A stretch of 6,635 bases of DNA from Bacillota bacterium. Lineage in GTDB: Bacteria; Bacillota; Bacilli; Alicyclobacillales; Alicyclobacillaceae. The stretch spans positions 1-6,635 of the forward strand of contig JAKADF010000194.1 in assembly GCA_021820805.1 (NCBI GenBank), in the 5' to 3' direction. Below the pieces are notes generated by a model. That model was given only the letters and a program-made list of their open reading frames with translations, did no database searches and had not been told where the DNA came from. Shown piece after piece: positions 1-5,352 of the stretch. Positions within the stretch are counted from its first letter, which is position 1; each line of letters starts with the position of its first letter. The translations under genes and the position numbers were made by a program.

Positions 1-2
1 CA

Positions 3-347
3 ATGGCAGATTTCTTATTTTGTAAAATTGTTGATGGAGAAATTCCGTCTGACCGCGTATACGAGGATGATGATTACATAGCTTTCCGCGACATTCGACC
101 ACAAGCCCCTACCCATATTCTGCTGATTCCAAAGAAACATATTTCATCTGCACAGGATATTACAAATGAAGACGCAGAGCTTATTGGTCGATTGCAAGCT
201 GTTATTCCAATAATCGCAAAGCAGGAAAACATTGCGGAAAAAGGCTACCGTGTGGTAACGAATATTGGTTTTTACGGTCAACAAACAGTTCCACATTTGC
301 ATTATCATATTATTGGCGGACGTCAATTAGGATGGCCTCCCGGTTAA
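3..347 (+). CDS. hinT: HIT-family nucleotide hydrolase, HinT-like
   Basis: Complete 114-residue histidine-triad protein. The triad HLHYHIIGG is at residues 98-106 (H98, H100, H102), and the second histidine is the nucleophile in this family. The C-terminal GGRQLGWPPG is the typical HinT ending. The N-terminal CKIVDGEIPSDRVYEDDD and central HILLIPKKHI segments also match the family. HinT proteins are cytosolic purine nucleoside phosphoramidases that hydrolyse AMP-lysine or aminoacyl-adenylate type substrates; the physiological role in Firmicutes is poorly defined. The ATG lies at the left edge, so its ribosome binding site and promoter are outside the window, and the start is chosen by family length (114-119 residues). 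The gene converges on the OsmC gene, and the two stop codons overlap in the palindrome TTAA at 344-347. Confidence 0.95.
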   Translation: MADFLFCKIVDGEIPSDRVYEDDDYIAFRDIRPQAPTHILLIPKKHISSAQDITNEDAELIGRLQAVIPIIAKQENIAEKGYRVVTNIGFYGQQTVPHLHYHIIGGRQLGWPPG

Positions 348-363
348 TCGGAGAGGCCTTTTT
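334..363 (+). terminator. Intrinsic terminator of the HIT gene
   Basis: The left arm GGCCTCCCG (334-342) pairs with CGG (349-351) and GAGGCC (353-358). This gives nine pairs with one bulged A at 352 and a six-base loop, followed directly by five T residues at 359-363. The left arm is inside the last codons of the HIT gene and the right arm encodes the C-terminal residues of the opposing OsmC gene. No T-run follows the hairpin on the minus strand, so it should stop only rightward transcription. Confidence 0.8.
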
Positions 364-805
364 CGTCAGAGTTTGTTTGAATACGTTCGATTTCTTTTCC
401 ATTTAAAATTAATGACGGTATTATCTCAACCGATAAAGACGCTGAGGCTGAACAATATTTTTCTTCACTTAAATTGATTGCTCGCCAGGCCTTTTCGGGT
501 GAAATTTGGCCTGTCATCTTATAGGTTAAGTGAATTGCAGTGTAAGCTTGTGGATAGGACTCCCGCCTATGACCTTCGGCCGATATCTCTAATGACTCAA
601 GCGGCTGCCGCATACGCTCCATAATCAAAGAAACATCAATTCCCGTACACCCAATGAGCCCCATAAGCAGGAGTTCCATTGGACGGTTTCCTTCGCCTGT
701 TCCTCCATCTTCGGCTTTAGCGTCCATATGTACAATTTTTCCTGACGGTCCGTTCGCTTCAAACCTGCGTTTACCTAACCACTTTGCTGTGACTTTCATA
801 TCCAA
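344..805 (-). CDS. OsmC-family peroxiredoxin-like protein
   Basis: Cytosolic protein of 153 residues with the OsmC fold. The two family cysteines are present: C53 in RPMELLLMGLIGCTGIDVSL, the helix that carries the peroxidatic cysteine, and C118 in SEEKYCSASASL, the resolving position. Both being kept suggests thiol-dependent reduction of organic hydroperoxides, as in Ohr/OsmC, but the protein is not clearly Ohr or OsmC proper and the substrate is unknown. Start choice: a strong AAGGAGGTG (812-820) sits 8 bases before TTG at 805; ATG at 799 (MKVTAKW) is the alternative, with 14-base spacing. A longer frame from ATG 829 has no ribosome binding site and would contain this one. The gene is downstream of the cupredoxin gene on the same strand, with its own possible promoter in the 67-base gap. 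Confidence 0.88.
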   Translation of the reverse strand: MDMKVTAKWLGKRRFEANGPSGKIVHMDAKAEDGGTGEGNRPMELLLMGLIGCTGIDVSLIMERMRQPLESLEISAEGHRRESYPQAYTAIHLTYKMTGQISPEKAWRAINLSEEKYCSASASLSVEIIPSLILNGKEIERIQTNSDEKGLSD

Positions 806-811
806 TTGGAA

Positions 812-820
812 CACCTCCTT
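812..820 (-). promoter_or_regulatory. Ribosome binding site deciding the OsmC start
   Basis: On the minus strand the sequence reads AAGGAGGTG, a near-perfect match to the anti-Shine-Dalgarno. AGGAGG is 8 bases from TTG at 805 and 14 from ATG at 799, which favours the TTG start and excludes ATG 829. Confidence 0.75.
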
Positions 821-827
821 AAACGTC

Positions 828-856
828 ATTGTACTATCTCTACAGATACTCGTCGA
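828..856 (-). promoter_or_regulatory. Possible sigma-A promoter for the OsmC gene
   Basis: Minus-strand -35 TCGACG (851-856) and -10 TACAAT (828-833) are separated by 17 bases. They match 4/6 and 5/6 of the consensus. Transcription would start near 821, just ahead of the ribosome binding site, giving a very short leader that would exclude the ATG at 829. This is judged by eye only. Confidence 0.35.
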
Positions 857-872
857 TATCGTTCAAATTCTA

Positions 873-1226
873 TTATGATACAACCAGTGTTCCCGCAAGA
901 CCAGGTTCCGGCCGCCCGCCGGTATCAGAATAATAGCTAAAGTTCCCAACCTTATCAGGTGAAAAAGATATACTTGTCGATGAACCAGGTGCTAAGTTCT
1001 GACTAAAAACATACATGTCCGGAATAACAAAATTATGTGTCTTCTGTCCGGCATTTTTAACCTCAATATGTAAAGCTGAACCTTTAACCGCTTCAATTTC
1101 ACTGGGTGAAATACCGGAATCCGTTAGTGTAACTTGAATACTCATTTGTGCAGATACGGGGAGAGAAAACGGGTTTCCCAGTATAAATAAAAGTGCTGTA
1201 CTAAGGGTGACAAAAATTGAACGCAT
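873..1226 (-). CDS. Secreted cupredoxin-fold protein with degenerate copper site
   Basis: Protein of 117 residues with a Sec signal peptide: MRSIF, a hydrophobic core at about 5-20, and a likely cut after PVSA (residue 26). The mature part is one small beta-sandwich of the cupredoxin_1 type, with VTLTDSGISPSEIEAVKGS, the THNFVIP strand carrying H64, and a C-terminal YYSDTGGRPEPGLAGTLVV. In copper-binding relatives this last segment reads roughly YYC-D-x-P-G-H-x-x-x-G-M-x-G-T. Here the Cys, His and Met positions are S100, R105 and L110, so only the first histidine ligand remains. It probably does not bind type-1 copper and may be structural or a binding domain. AGGGG lies 6 bases before the ATG. 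It follows the PAP2 gene after 107 bases, so it may share that transcript or use its own promoter. Confidence 0.82.
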   Translation of the reverse strand: MRSIFVTLSTALLFILGNPFSLPVSAQMSIQVTLTDSGISPSEIEAVKGSALHIEVKNAGQKTHNFVIPDMYVFSQNLAPGSSTSISFSPDKVGNFSYYSDTGGRPEPGLAGTLVVS

Positions 1227-1282
1227 GGTTTTCCCCTACTCTCAAGGTATGATACGGTTACCATGCGCCAATCGTTTAAAAT

Positions 1283-1320
1283 TATGATTTCATCATACAA
1301 ACCCGAGTGTTGTACAAACC
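1283..1320 (-). promoter_or_regulatory. Dyad and direct repeat upstream of the cupredoxin gene
   Basis: A perfect dyad TATGAT-TTC-ATCATA lies at 1283-1297. Overlapping and beyond it, the 8-base word TACAAACC occurs twice, at 1296-1303 and 1313-1320, with a 17-base period. A TATCAT -10-like element on the minus strand at 1249-1254 lacks a good -35, which would suit an activator site in this position. It could also be chance in AT-rich spacer. Confidence 0.25.
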
Positions 1321-1333
1321 AGGCTTACAATAA

Positions 1334-1873
1334 CTAAAACGCGATCCATAAACACAAACACGCGATTACGATACCATGCATCGTTCCCATAAAAACATCA
1401 GAAGTATAGTGTAAACCGCAATAAACACGGGATATAGCCAGAAACACTGCAAGGGTAAGGAGTATTACATTGTATCCGGGAACGTGAATGCAGCCAATTG
1501 CCAATGCAAATGCACCAGTTGAATGATTACTCGGATAGGAATCACCCCTGTCATGCTCAGTCAAGGGGATAAATTGCATCTCCTCAAACGGTCTAGGTCT
1601 TGATACCAACCTTGCAATAGGTTCATTAACAGCTCGTCCAATGAATGCAGCAACAATTGAAATAACAGCAGATTTAAAGGCAACTTCCCTATTTTGAGCT
1701 GTTAAAAGGTAACCTTGGGACGCACAAATGATTAAAATCAACATGATTATAGATGTCCATCTTGCAACAGAAATCACCAGGTAATTCAGTGTAGCGTTTT
1801 TTTGCCACAATCTTATAATCCCTTTTGTGATTTGGACATCGATTGCTGCTGGAAAAGAAAGTTTTACATGCAT
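1334..1873 (-). CDS. PAP2-family membrane phosphatase
   Basis: Integral membrane protein of 179 residues with the three PAP2 motifs in order: RPRPF (92-96), PSNHS (114-118) and SRVYCGLHYTSDV (148-160, with H155 and D159). Hydrophobic segments lie at about 30-58, 66-85, 119-128, 134-150 and 164-178. PAP2 proteins remove the terminal phosphate from lipids such as undecaprenyl pyrophosphate (BcrC), phosphatidic acid or phosphatidylglycerol phosphate; sequence alone does not fix the substrate here. ATG 1873 is chosen over an in-frame TTG at 1885 because GGTGAT lies 4 bases before the ATG, matching the outer part of the anti-Shine-Dalgarno. That site overlaps the stop of the phospholipase-D-like gene, so translation is probably coupled. 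Confidence 0.9.
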   Translation of the reverse strand: MHVKLSFPAAIDVQITKGIIRLWQKNATLNYLVISVARWTSIIMLILIICASQGYLLTAQNREVAFKSAVISIVAAFIGRAVNEPIARLVSRPRPFEEMQFIPLTEHDRGDSYPSNHSTGAFALAIGCIHVPGYNVILLTLAVFLAISRVYCGLHYTSDVFMGTMHGIVIACLCLWIAF

Positions 1874-1877
1874 TTCA

Positions 1878-1883
1878 ATCACC
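1878..1883 (-). promoter_or_regulatory. Ribosome binding site of the PAP2 gene inside the PLD stop
   Basis: Minus-strand GGTGAT, then TGAA, then ATG at 1873. The TGA stop of the upstream gene (1881-1879) lies within this motif, so ribosomes finishing the lipoprotein end on the start site of the phosphatase. There is no stronger GGAGG nearby, which supports coupling. Confidence 0.55.
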
Positions 1884-2925
1884 AATTTTTATGTTGTTGC
1901 CCCGAAACAGGATAATCCGTTCCCCGAGATACTTGAAAGGACAAATTATCTTGAAAAGATATGTCAAAAGTCGGGACATGATGTAATACAATATCACTTT
2001 CATGATTATACGTGTATGCCTGATGGCTAAAATTGGCACTTCCAATAATAAAAGTTTTTCCATGGTCAATATCTACAATTTTCGCATGCATGAGCTCATT
2101 TTGGCAGCTTCGATAGAATCGGACTGTTATGCCTGCATTACGTAATGCCGCAGCAGTTTTTCGGTTATAGCTTTGAGTTGGGTCAAGTAAAACTTCAACT
2201 GTGACTCCTCTGTTATTTGCTGATTCCAATGCATGGACAACAGAACTGTCTGTTAAATCGAATGCTTCCATCGCAATGGACTCATGAGCATTTTGGATGG
2301 CCAACATTACATCTTGTTCAATACCTCGGTCATATACAAGAGGTGAAACAGGAACGGGTGCAGCACTGGGAATACCGTTAGCACGCTTGTAATCCCAGAA
2401 AAAAAGACTCTTAAAGGATGAATTAGGGTGTTGTATGTAAACGGAAGCATCATTATTTAACCAGCTATCAGCACCGTAATTCATGCCGCCCATCAACACT
2501 TGACCATCGACATAAAGCATCTTAATATGTGAAATACCGCGTGGAATGCGAAGCAAATAAACAGGTACTCCCTCCTTGCGTAAAGTCGGAAACCCAATAG
2601 ATTGAGAATGTTTTTCCGTTGCATCCAGAACAACTCTCACATCCACACCTCGCGCGTGTGCATTAGACAAGGCTTTTAAAATATCAGGGTCTGACAATTC
2701 ATATATGTCCAAAAAACACTCATGTTTACTCGAATTAATAAGTGGTATCGCCTTCTTTTTTATATCCTCCCCCCAAACTAAAGTCATACCAGGCGCATCG
2801 GCTGGACTGGGCAAATACTTTGACGGGACAACATTCCCTTCAGTTTGACACCCTGAGATAGCGGCGCTGGACATACAAACTGCCGCTATCCATATAGTGA
2901 ATCGAATTTTGCCTTTTGAAAACAT
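1879..2925 (-). CDS. Phospholipase D-like lipoprotein with two HKD motifs
   Basis: Extracytoplasmic lipoprotein of 348 residues. The signal peptide has KGK at the N terminus, a hydrophobic core, and lipobox AISGC with the lipidated C26. Two PLD domains follow: the first with HIKMLYVD (H133, K135, D140) and GGMNYG, the second with HAKIVDID (H280, K282, D287) and IIGSANFS. Both repeats also carry the preceding strand motif GVDVRVVLDAT / GVTVEVLLDPT. Both catalytic motifs are intact, so one composite active site is expected. Family members hydrolyse or transfer phosphodiesters (phospholipase D, cardiolipin synthase, Nuc-type nuclease). Unlike typical bacterial cardiolipin synthases there are no N-terminal membrane helices, only a lipid anchor. 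AGGGGA about 6 bases before the ATG supports the start. It is the first gene of a likely operon with the PAP2 phosphatase. Confidence 0.9.
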   Translation of the reverse strand: MFSKGKIRFTIWIAAVCMSSAAISGCQTEGNVVPSKYLPSPADAPGMTLVWGEDIKKKAIPLINSSKHECFLDIYELSDPDILKALSNAHARGVDVRVVLDATEKHSQSIGFPTLRKEGVPVYLLRIPRGISHIKMLYVDGQVLMGGMNYGADSWLNNDASVYIQHPNSSFKSLFFWDYKRANGIPSAAPVPVSPLVYDRGIEQDVMLAIQNAHESIAMEAFDLTDSSVVHALESANNRGVTVEVLLDPTQSYNRKTAAALRNAGITVRFYRSCQNELMHAKIVDIDHGKTFIIGSANFSHQAYTYNHESDIVLHHVPTFDISFQDNLSFQVSRGTDYPVSGQQHKNW

Positions 2926-3054
2926 GACATTTCCCCTAACTAATTTGGCTAAATCGATATTACGTATAAATACAATTCGTTTTGTTTAACTTTGCTCCTG
3001 TTTTCAATACATATATTTACAAAATTTTATAATCCTTGCACAGAGCAATTCGTG

Positions 3055-4284
3055 TCATACTGATACCTCATTTAGTCTCAACTCGTGAGAAGAAGGTTTT
3101 ACTCCAGGACGCACTCCATTGGGGAAATGTGTATTGATTTCAGAAAATATATCTTTCATACCCGTTCGTATTACTCGCGAATCTATATGAGATTGATTTT
3201 CATACAATACAAAAGAACTTTGCACACTCGAAATGAATTGAATATCAGCCCCCCACAGCTCCACATGCTCAATTGATGAACCTTGTACATGCTTCAAAAA
3301 TGGCTGAGTATGCTCAAGAATATTACTTGTACGGAACACAGGATGTTTACACATTCGCCAACCTTCATCTTCTTTTAGGTCAGAGCGCCACCGTATGCCA
3401 ATTTTCATTGCACCAGCATGCGAATGAGTCAATTGATTGGACAAATTTTGAGAAAGCTTTATAACGATATTTTCTAAAGTTGAAATGTGAGGTTTGTCGT
3501 GGATATCGGCAATCCATGTGCTTTTTTTCTCATATGAGGGATAGTTAACAAAAATTGAACCCCCTGGCCGCTGACTTAAAGCTTGTTTCCACAGCAAGCT
3601 CTCTTTCCCGAAATAGTCCAAGAGTACTCGCTCAGGGATTCTTTTCAAATCTCTTAACCGACGTACCTTTAGCTTCAAAAGCTTTTCCTTTTGAACAACT
3701 GATAGCAGCCATAATGCTCGAATTGGTAGCCTTCCCCACCATTCGGAAATAAAACTTCTATTGTTCTTTTTTGTAATATCAACAGCAAGACCTGGAGAGA
3801 TAATTAATTGCTGCCTGCCAACTTTACAATATAAAGCATCCGGAATTCGTTCAACTAGGCTCCATTCAACTAATAGACGGGCAAGGAACGGATTTTCGGC
3901 AAATCCGACTCGCAATCGCTGCTCAGCGAGTAAAGTTCTATCCACATCCAATAGAAAGTTTCTTGTTTCATAAACCGGTGGTTTTGCACCAGACAGCTGT
4001 ATATAAAATGAATCTTTACGTTCTGTTTGAATCCACGGGGTATATGCACACGATAAACACAGAATTTGCTGCATAGATTTAGACAGTCTCTGGCATTCAG
4101 GCAAAATCTTTATATCAGGGCACAAGACCTGGGCATTTTTTTGCCTCATTCCAAGTGCAATTCCTTGTTTCCGTGCAGAAATTGATACATCAATAATTTT
4201 ACTTTCGTGGTTCGTTACAATATATGGATATTCAAGGCAATCCGCCAAAAGGCCTTCACCCAAACCATATAAGCTGTACCTCAT
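3055..4284 (-). CDS. Y-family DNA polymerase-like protein, catalytically degenerate
   Basis: Protein of 409 residues with the order of a UmuC/ImuB-type polymerase. VSISARKQGIALGM...LCPDI (33-57) matches the fingers/palm block that binds the incoming nucleotide. YTPWIQTERKDSFYIQLSG (81-99) matches the second palm motif. LRDLKRIPERVLLDYFG (210-226) is the thumb helix-hairpin-helix, and 255-361 is the little finger. The usual N-terminal DxD strand is absent (MRYSLYGLGEG), and the DE pair of the second motif is D91-S92, so most metal ligands are missing and activity is doubtful. QSSFVLYE (355-362) sits where UvrX/UmuC relatives have a QLxLF clamp-binding motif, in weakened form. The likely role is an accessory translesion factor, as for ImuB. 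The start has a weak GGTGGG upstream. Expression is probably under LexA control, with two operators upstream. Confidence 0.8.
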   Translation of the reverse strand: MRYSLYGLGEGLLADCLEYPYIVTNHESKIIDVSISARKQGIALGMRQKNAQVLCPDIKILPECQRLSKSMQQILCLSCAYTPWIQTERKDSFYIQLSGAKPPVYETRNFLLDVDRTLLAEQRLRVGFAENPFLARLLVEWSLVERIPDALYCKVGRQQLIISPGLAVDITKKNNRSFISEWWGRLPIRALWLLSVVQKEKLLKLKVRRLRDLKRIPERVLLDYFGKESLLWKQALSQRPGGSIFVNYPSYEKKSTWIADIHDKPHISTLENIVIKLSQNLSNQLTHSHAGAMKIGIRWRSDLKEDEGWRMCKHPVFRTSNILEHTQPFLKHVQGSSIEHVELWGADIQFISSVQSSFVLYENQSHIDSRVIRTGMKDIFSEINTHFPNGVRPGVKPSSHELRLNEVSV

Positions 4285-4300
4285 GTACCCACCGCCAATG

Positions 4301-4314
4301 CGAACATAAGTTCT
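4301..4314. promoter_or_regulatory. LexA (SOS) box 1
   Basis: CGAACATAAGTTCT matches the Gram-positive LexA operator CGAAC-N4-GTTCG at 9 of 10 fixed positions. It lies 17 bases upstream of the Y-family gene's ATG, between that start and the candidate promoter, where LexA would block transcription of that gene. Confidence 0.8.
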
Positions 4315-4324
4315 TATTGACTAC

Positions 4325-4352
4325 ATTTTAACCTTTTCTTTGAAGAACACAA
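4325..4352 (-). promoter_or_regulatory. Candidate promoter of the Y-family gene
   Basis: Minus-strand -35 TTGTGT (4347-4352) and -10 TAAAAT (4325-4330) have 16-base spacing; the -10 matches 5/6 and the -35 only 3/6. Transcription would start near 4318. LexA box 2 overlaps the -35 and box 1 lies just downstream of the start site, an arrangement expected for tight SOS repression. Confidence 0.4.
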
Positions 4353-4363
4353 ACATATGTTCG
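4350..4363. promoter_or_regulatory. LexA (SOS) box 2
   Basis: CAAACATATGTTCG matches CGAAC-N4-GTTCG at 9 of 10 fixed positions, with the ATAT centre often seen in Bacillus sites. It is 49 bases from box 1 (centre to centre), about 4.7 helical turns. It could act on the leftward gene, on the rightward micropeptide, or on both. Confidence 0.8.
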
Positions 4364-4405
4364 CATTTATAACTAGAAAATTTACTTCAAAAAATAATGA
4401 AACAC

Positions 4406-4432
4406 TTCATTTAGGAACATCGTCTATATATA
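4406..4432 (+). promoter_or_regulatory. Weak candidate promoter for the small membrane peptide
   Basis: TTCATT (4406-4411) and TATATA (4427-4432) are separated by 15 bases, which is short, and the -35 matches only 3/6. If it is real, box 2 is more than 40 bases upstream and would not overlap it. A second option is TATAAC (4368-4373), directly beside box 2, with no good -35. The choice decides whether LexA controls the peptide. Confidence 0.22.
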
Positions 4433-4475
4433 CGGAATCTTTTTAGGACAGAAAGAAGGGAGGGTTCTGAAGCGT

Positions 4476-4574
4476 ATGGGGTTAATTACAACCATTTTAG
4501 TATTATCAATGATACTTGGTGTTCTTGGAAAACAAACTCTTTCCGGAAAAGAAAAAACCGATGAAAACCAATAG
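4476..4574 (+). CDS. Small single-pass membrane peptide, SOS-associated candidate
   Basis: Frame of 32 residues, MGLITTILVLSMILGVLG followed by KQTLSGKEKTDENQ. Residues 3-18 form one hydrophobic membrane segment, and the tail is polar and charged with four lysines. AAGGGAGGG (4456-4464) provides a strong Shine-Dalgarno, though the gap from GGAGG to the ATG is 12 bases, longer than usual. No in-frame ATG, GTG or TTG lies upstream before a TGA at 4398, and a CTG at 4467 is too close to the Shine-Dalgarno. The gene diverges from the LexA-controlled Y-family gene. I do not recognise the peptide. Its size, topology and context recall SOS-induced division inhibitors such as Caulobacter SidA (29 residues), but there is no visible homology and the role is inference. 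Confidence 0.55.
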   Translation: MGLITTILVLSMILGVLGKQTLSGKEKTDENQ

Positions 4575-4575
4575 G

Positions 4576-4589
4576 CGAACATAAGTAAA
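4576..4589. promoter_or_regulatory. Degenerate LexA-like half-site after the small gene
   Basis: CGAACATAAGTAAA keeps the left arm of the LexA box and the same ATAA centre as box 1, but the right arm is broken. The 12-base word GCGAACATAAGT is identical at 4300-4311 and 4575-4586, so it forms direct repeats bracketing the small gene and its control region. It is probably a weak or decayed site. Confidence 0.25.
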
Positions 4590-4596
4590 CAATCGA

Positions 4597-5352
4597 TTAC
4601 CAGTTCATATACATTTCTCGTTTTTCTTTAAAATCAACCGGATTAATAACAGGTATAATCTGCATAGCACGCACACTGTCCCTTAATGGTTCAGAATTCC
4701 CAAATACCAATTGTTCGTATTTTGGTACCTTTGGCGGAATCAACCTAGACTTAGTATTCTGTTGCGAATCATCTGTTTTATTCATGTCTATATTTCCATT
4801 AATTTGTTTGGTCGAAACGATATGAATCTTATCAAAGAGAATCTCTGGATTGATGCAGACAAATTCAATTGCACGAACTGGATCAGATTCCATCTCCCAG
4901 ATCATTCTAAAAATAACTGCGACAACATGTTTACATACTGGATCTACACTGTTACATGTACACTTTGCTTCCCACTTTAATCTTTCTGAATACGACTCAT
5001 CAGGAAATAGGCGTAATCTGGATTTATCTATAAAAGCTAAAAACTCATCATTCCATTCTCCAGATAAACATGCAGCAAATAAATCGAGACGATGAGCTAA
5101 CCATGCAGCAATATTATCAACTTCAGTTTGCCAATTATCTATACACGGAAGTTCAACAAAATAGGTACCTCCGTCAAAACCTTTACTTGCAATACGTGCA
5201 CAAATTCGATTGCTGACAATCGACTGAAAAATAACTTCAGACTGTTTTGCTAGTGCTTTTCCGCTTCTTTGTCGTCCCCTGTCAAATTGTTGCAAAATGC
5301 CCTTCCATATTTGTTCAACAAAACCAGCTTTAGATGTTCTTTTTACTTGCAC
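4597..5352 (-). CDS. SWIM zinc-finger protein, YwqB-like
   Basis: Protein of 251 residues with a SWIM zinc-binding motif CTCNSVDPVCKH at 131-142 (C131, C133, C140, H142; CxCx6CxH). The N-terminal part GFVEQIWKGILQQFDRGRQRSGKALA and the IFQSIVSNRICARI strand resemble the start of SWIM proteins that accompany SNF2 helicases. The region after about 180 is polar and probably disordered. SWIM fingers are thought to bind DNA or protein; the exact role of this family is unknown. The start is GTG, preceded at 7 bases by GGGGAGG (5360-5366) inside the end of the helicase gene; TAG and GTG share one base (TAGTG), so translation is coupled and the two proteins probably work together. It matches the gene order ywqA-ywqB of Bacillus subtilis. 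It converges on the small membrane peptide gene with a 22-base gap and no visible terminator. Confidence 0.87.
   Translation of the reverse strand: MQVKRTSKAGFVEQIWKGILQQFDRGRQRSGKALAKQSEVIFQSIVSNRICARIASKGFDGGTYFVELPCIDNWQTEVDNIAAWLAHRLDLFAACLSGEWNDEFLAFIDKSRLRLFPDESYSERLKWEAKCTCNSVDPVCKHVVAVIFRMIWEMESDPVRAIEFVCINPEILFDKIHIVSTKQINGNIDMNKTDDSQQNTKSRLIPPKVPKYEQLVFGNSEPLRDSVRAMQIIPVINPVDFKEKREMYMNW

Noticed and set aside
806..829. N-terminal extension of the OsmC protein from ATG 829
   Set aside because: It has no ribosome binding site, would contain the strong AAGGAGGTG used by the TTG/ATG start downstream, and overlaps the likely -10 element.
1874..1885. TTG start at 1885 for the PAP2 protein
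   Set aside because: It adds four residues without a ribosome binding site; GGTGAT is placed for ATG 1873.
3020..3054. Terminator after the Y-family gene (TTGC-TCTGT-GCAA)
   Set aside because: The stem is only four pairs and is not followed directly by a T-run.
2926..3054. Promoter for the phospholipase-D-like operon
   Set aside because: The gap is AT-rich with many TATA-like words, but none pairs with a good -35 at 16-18 bases; no specific site can be supported.
4711..5095. Plus-strand open frames opposite the SWIM gene
   Set aside because: They overlap each other in different frames, lack ribosome binding sites, and lie antisense to a gene with a clear domain.
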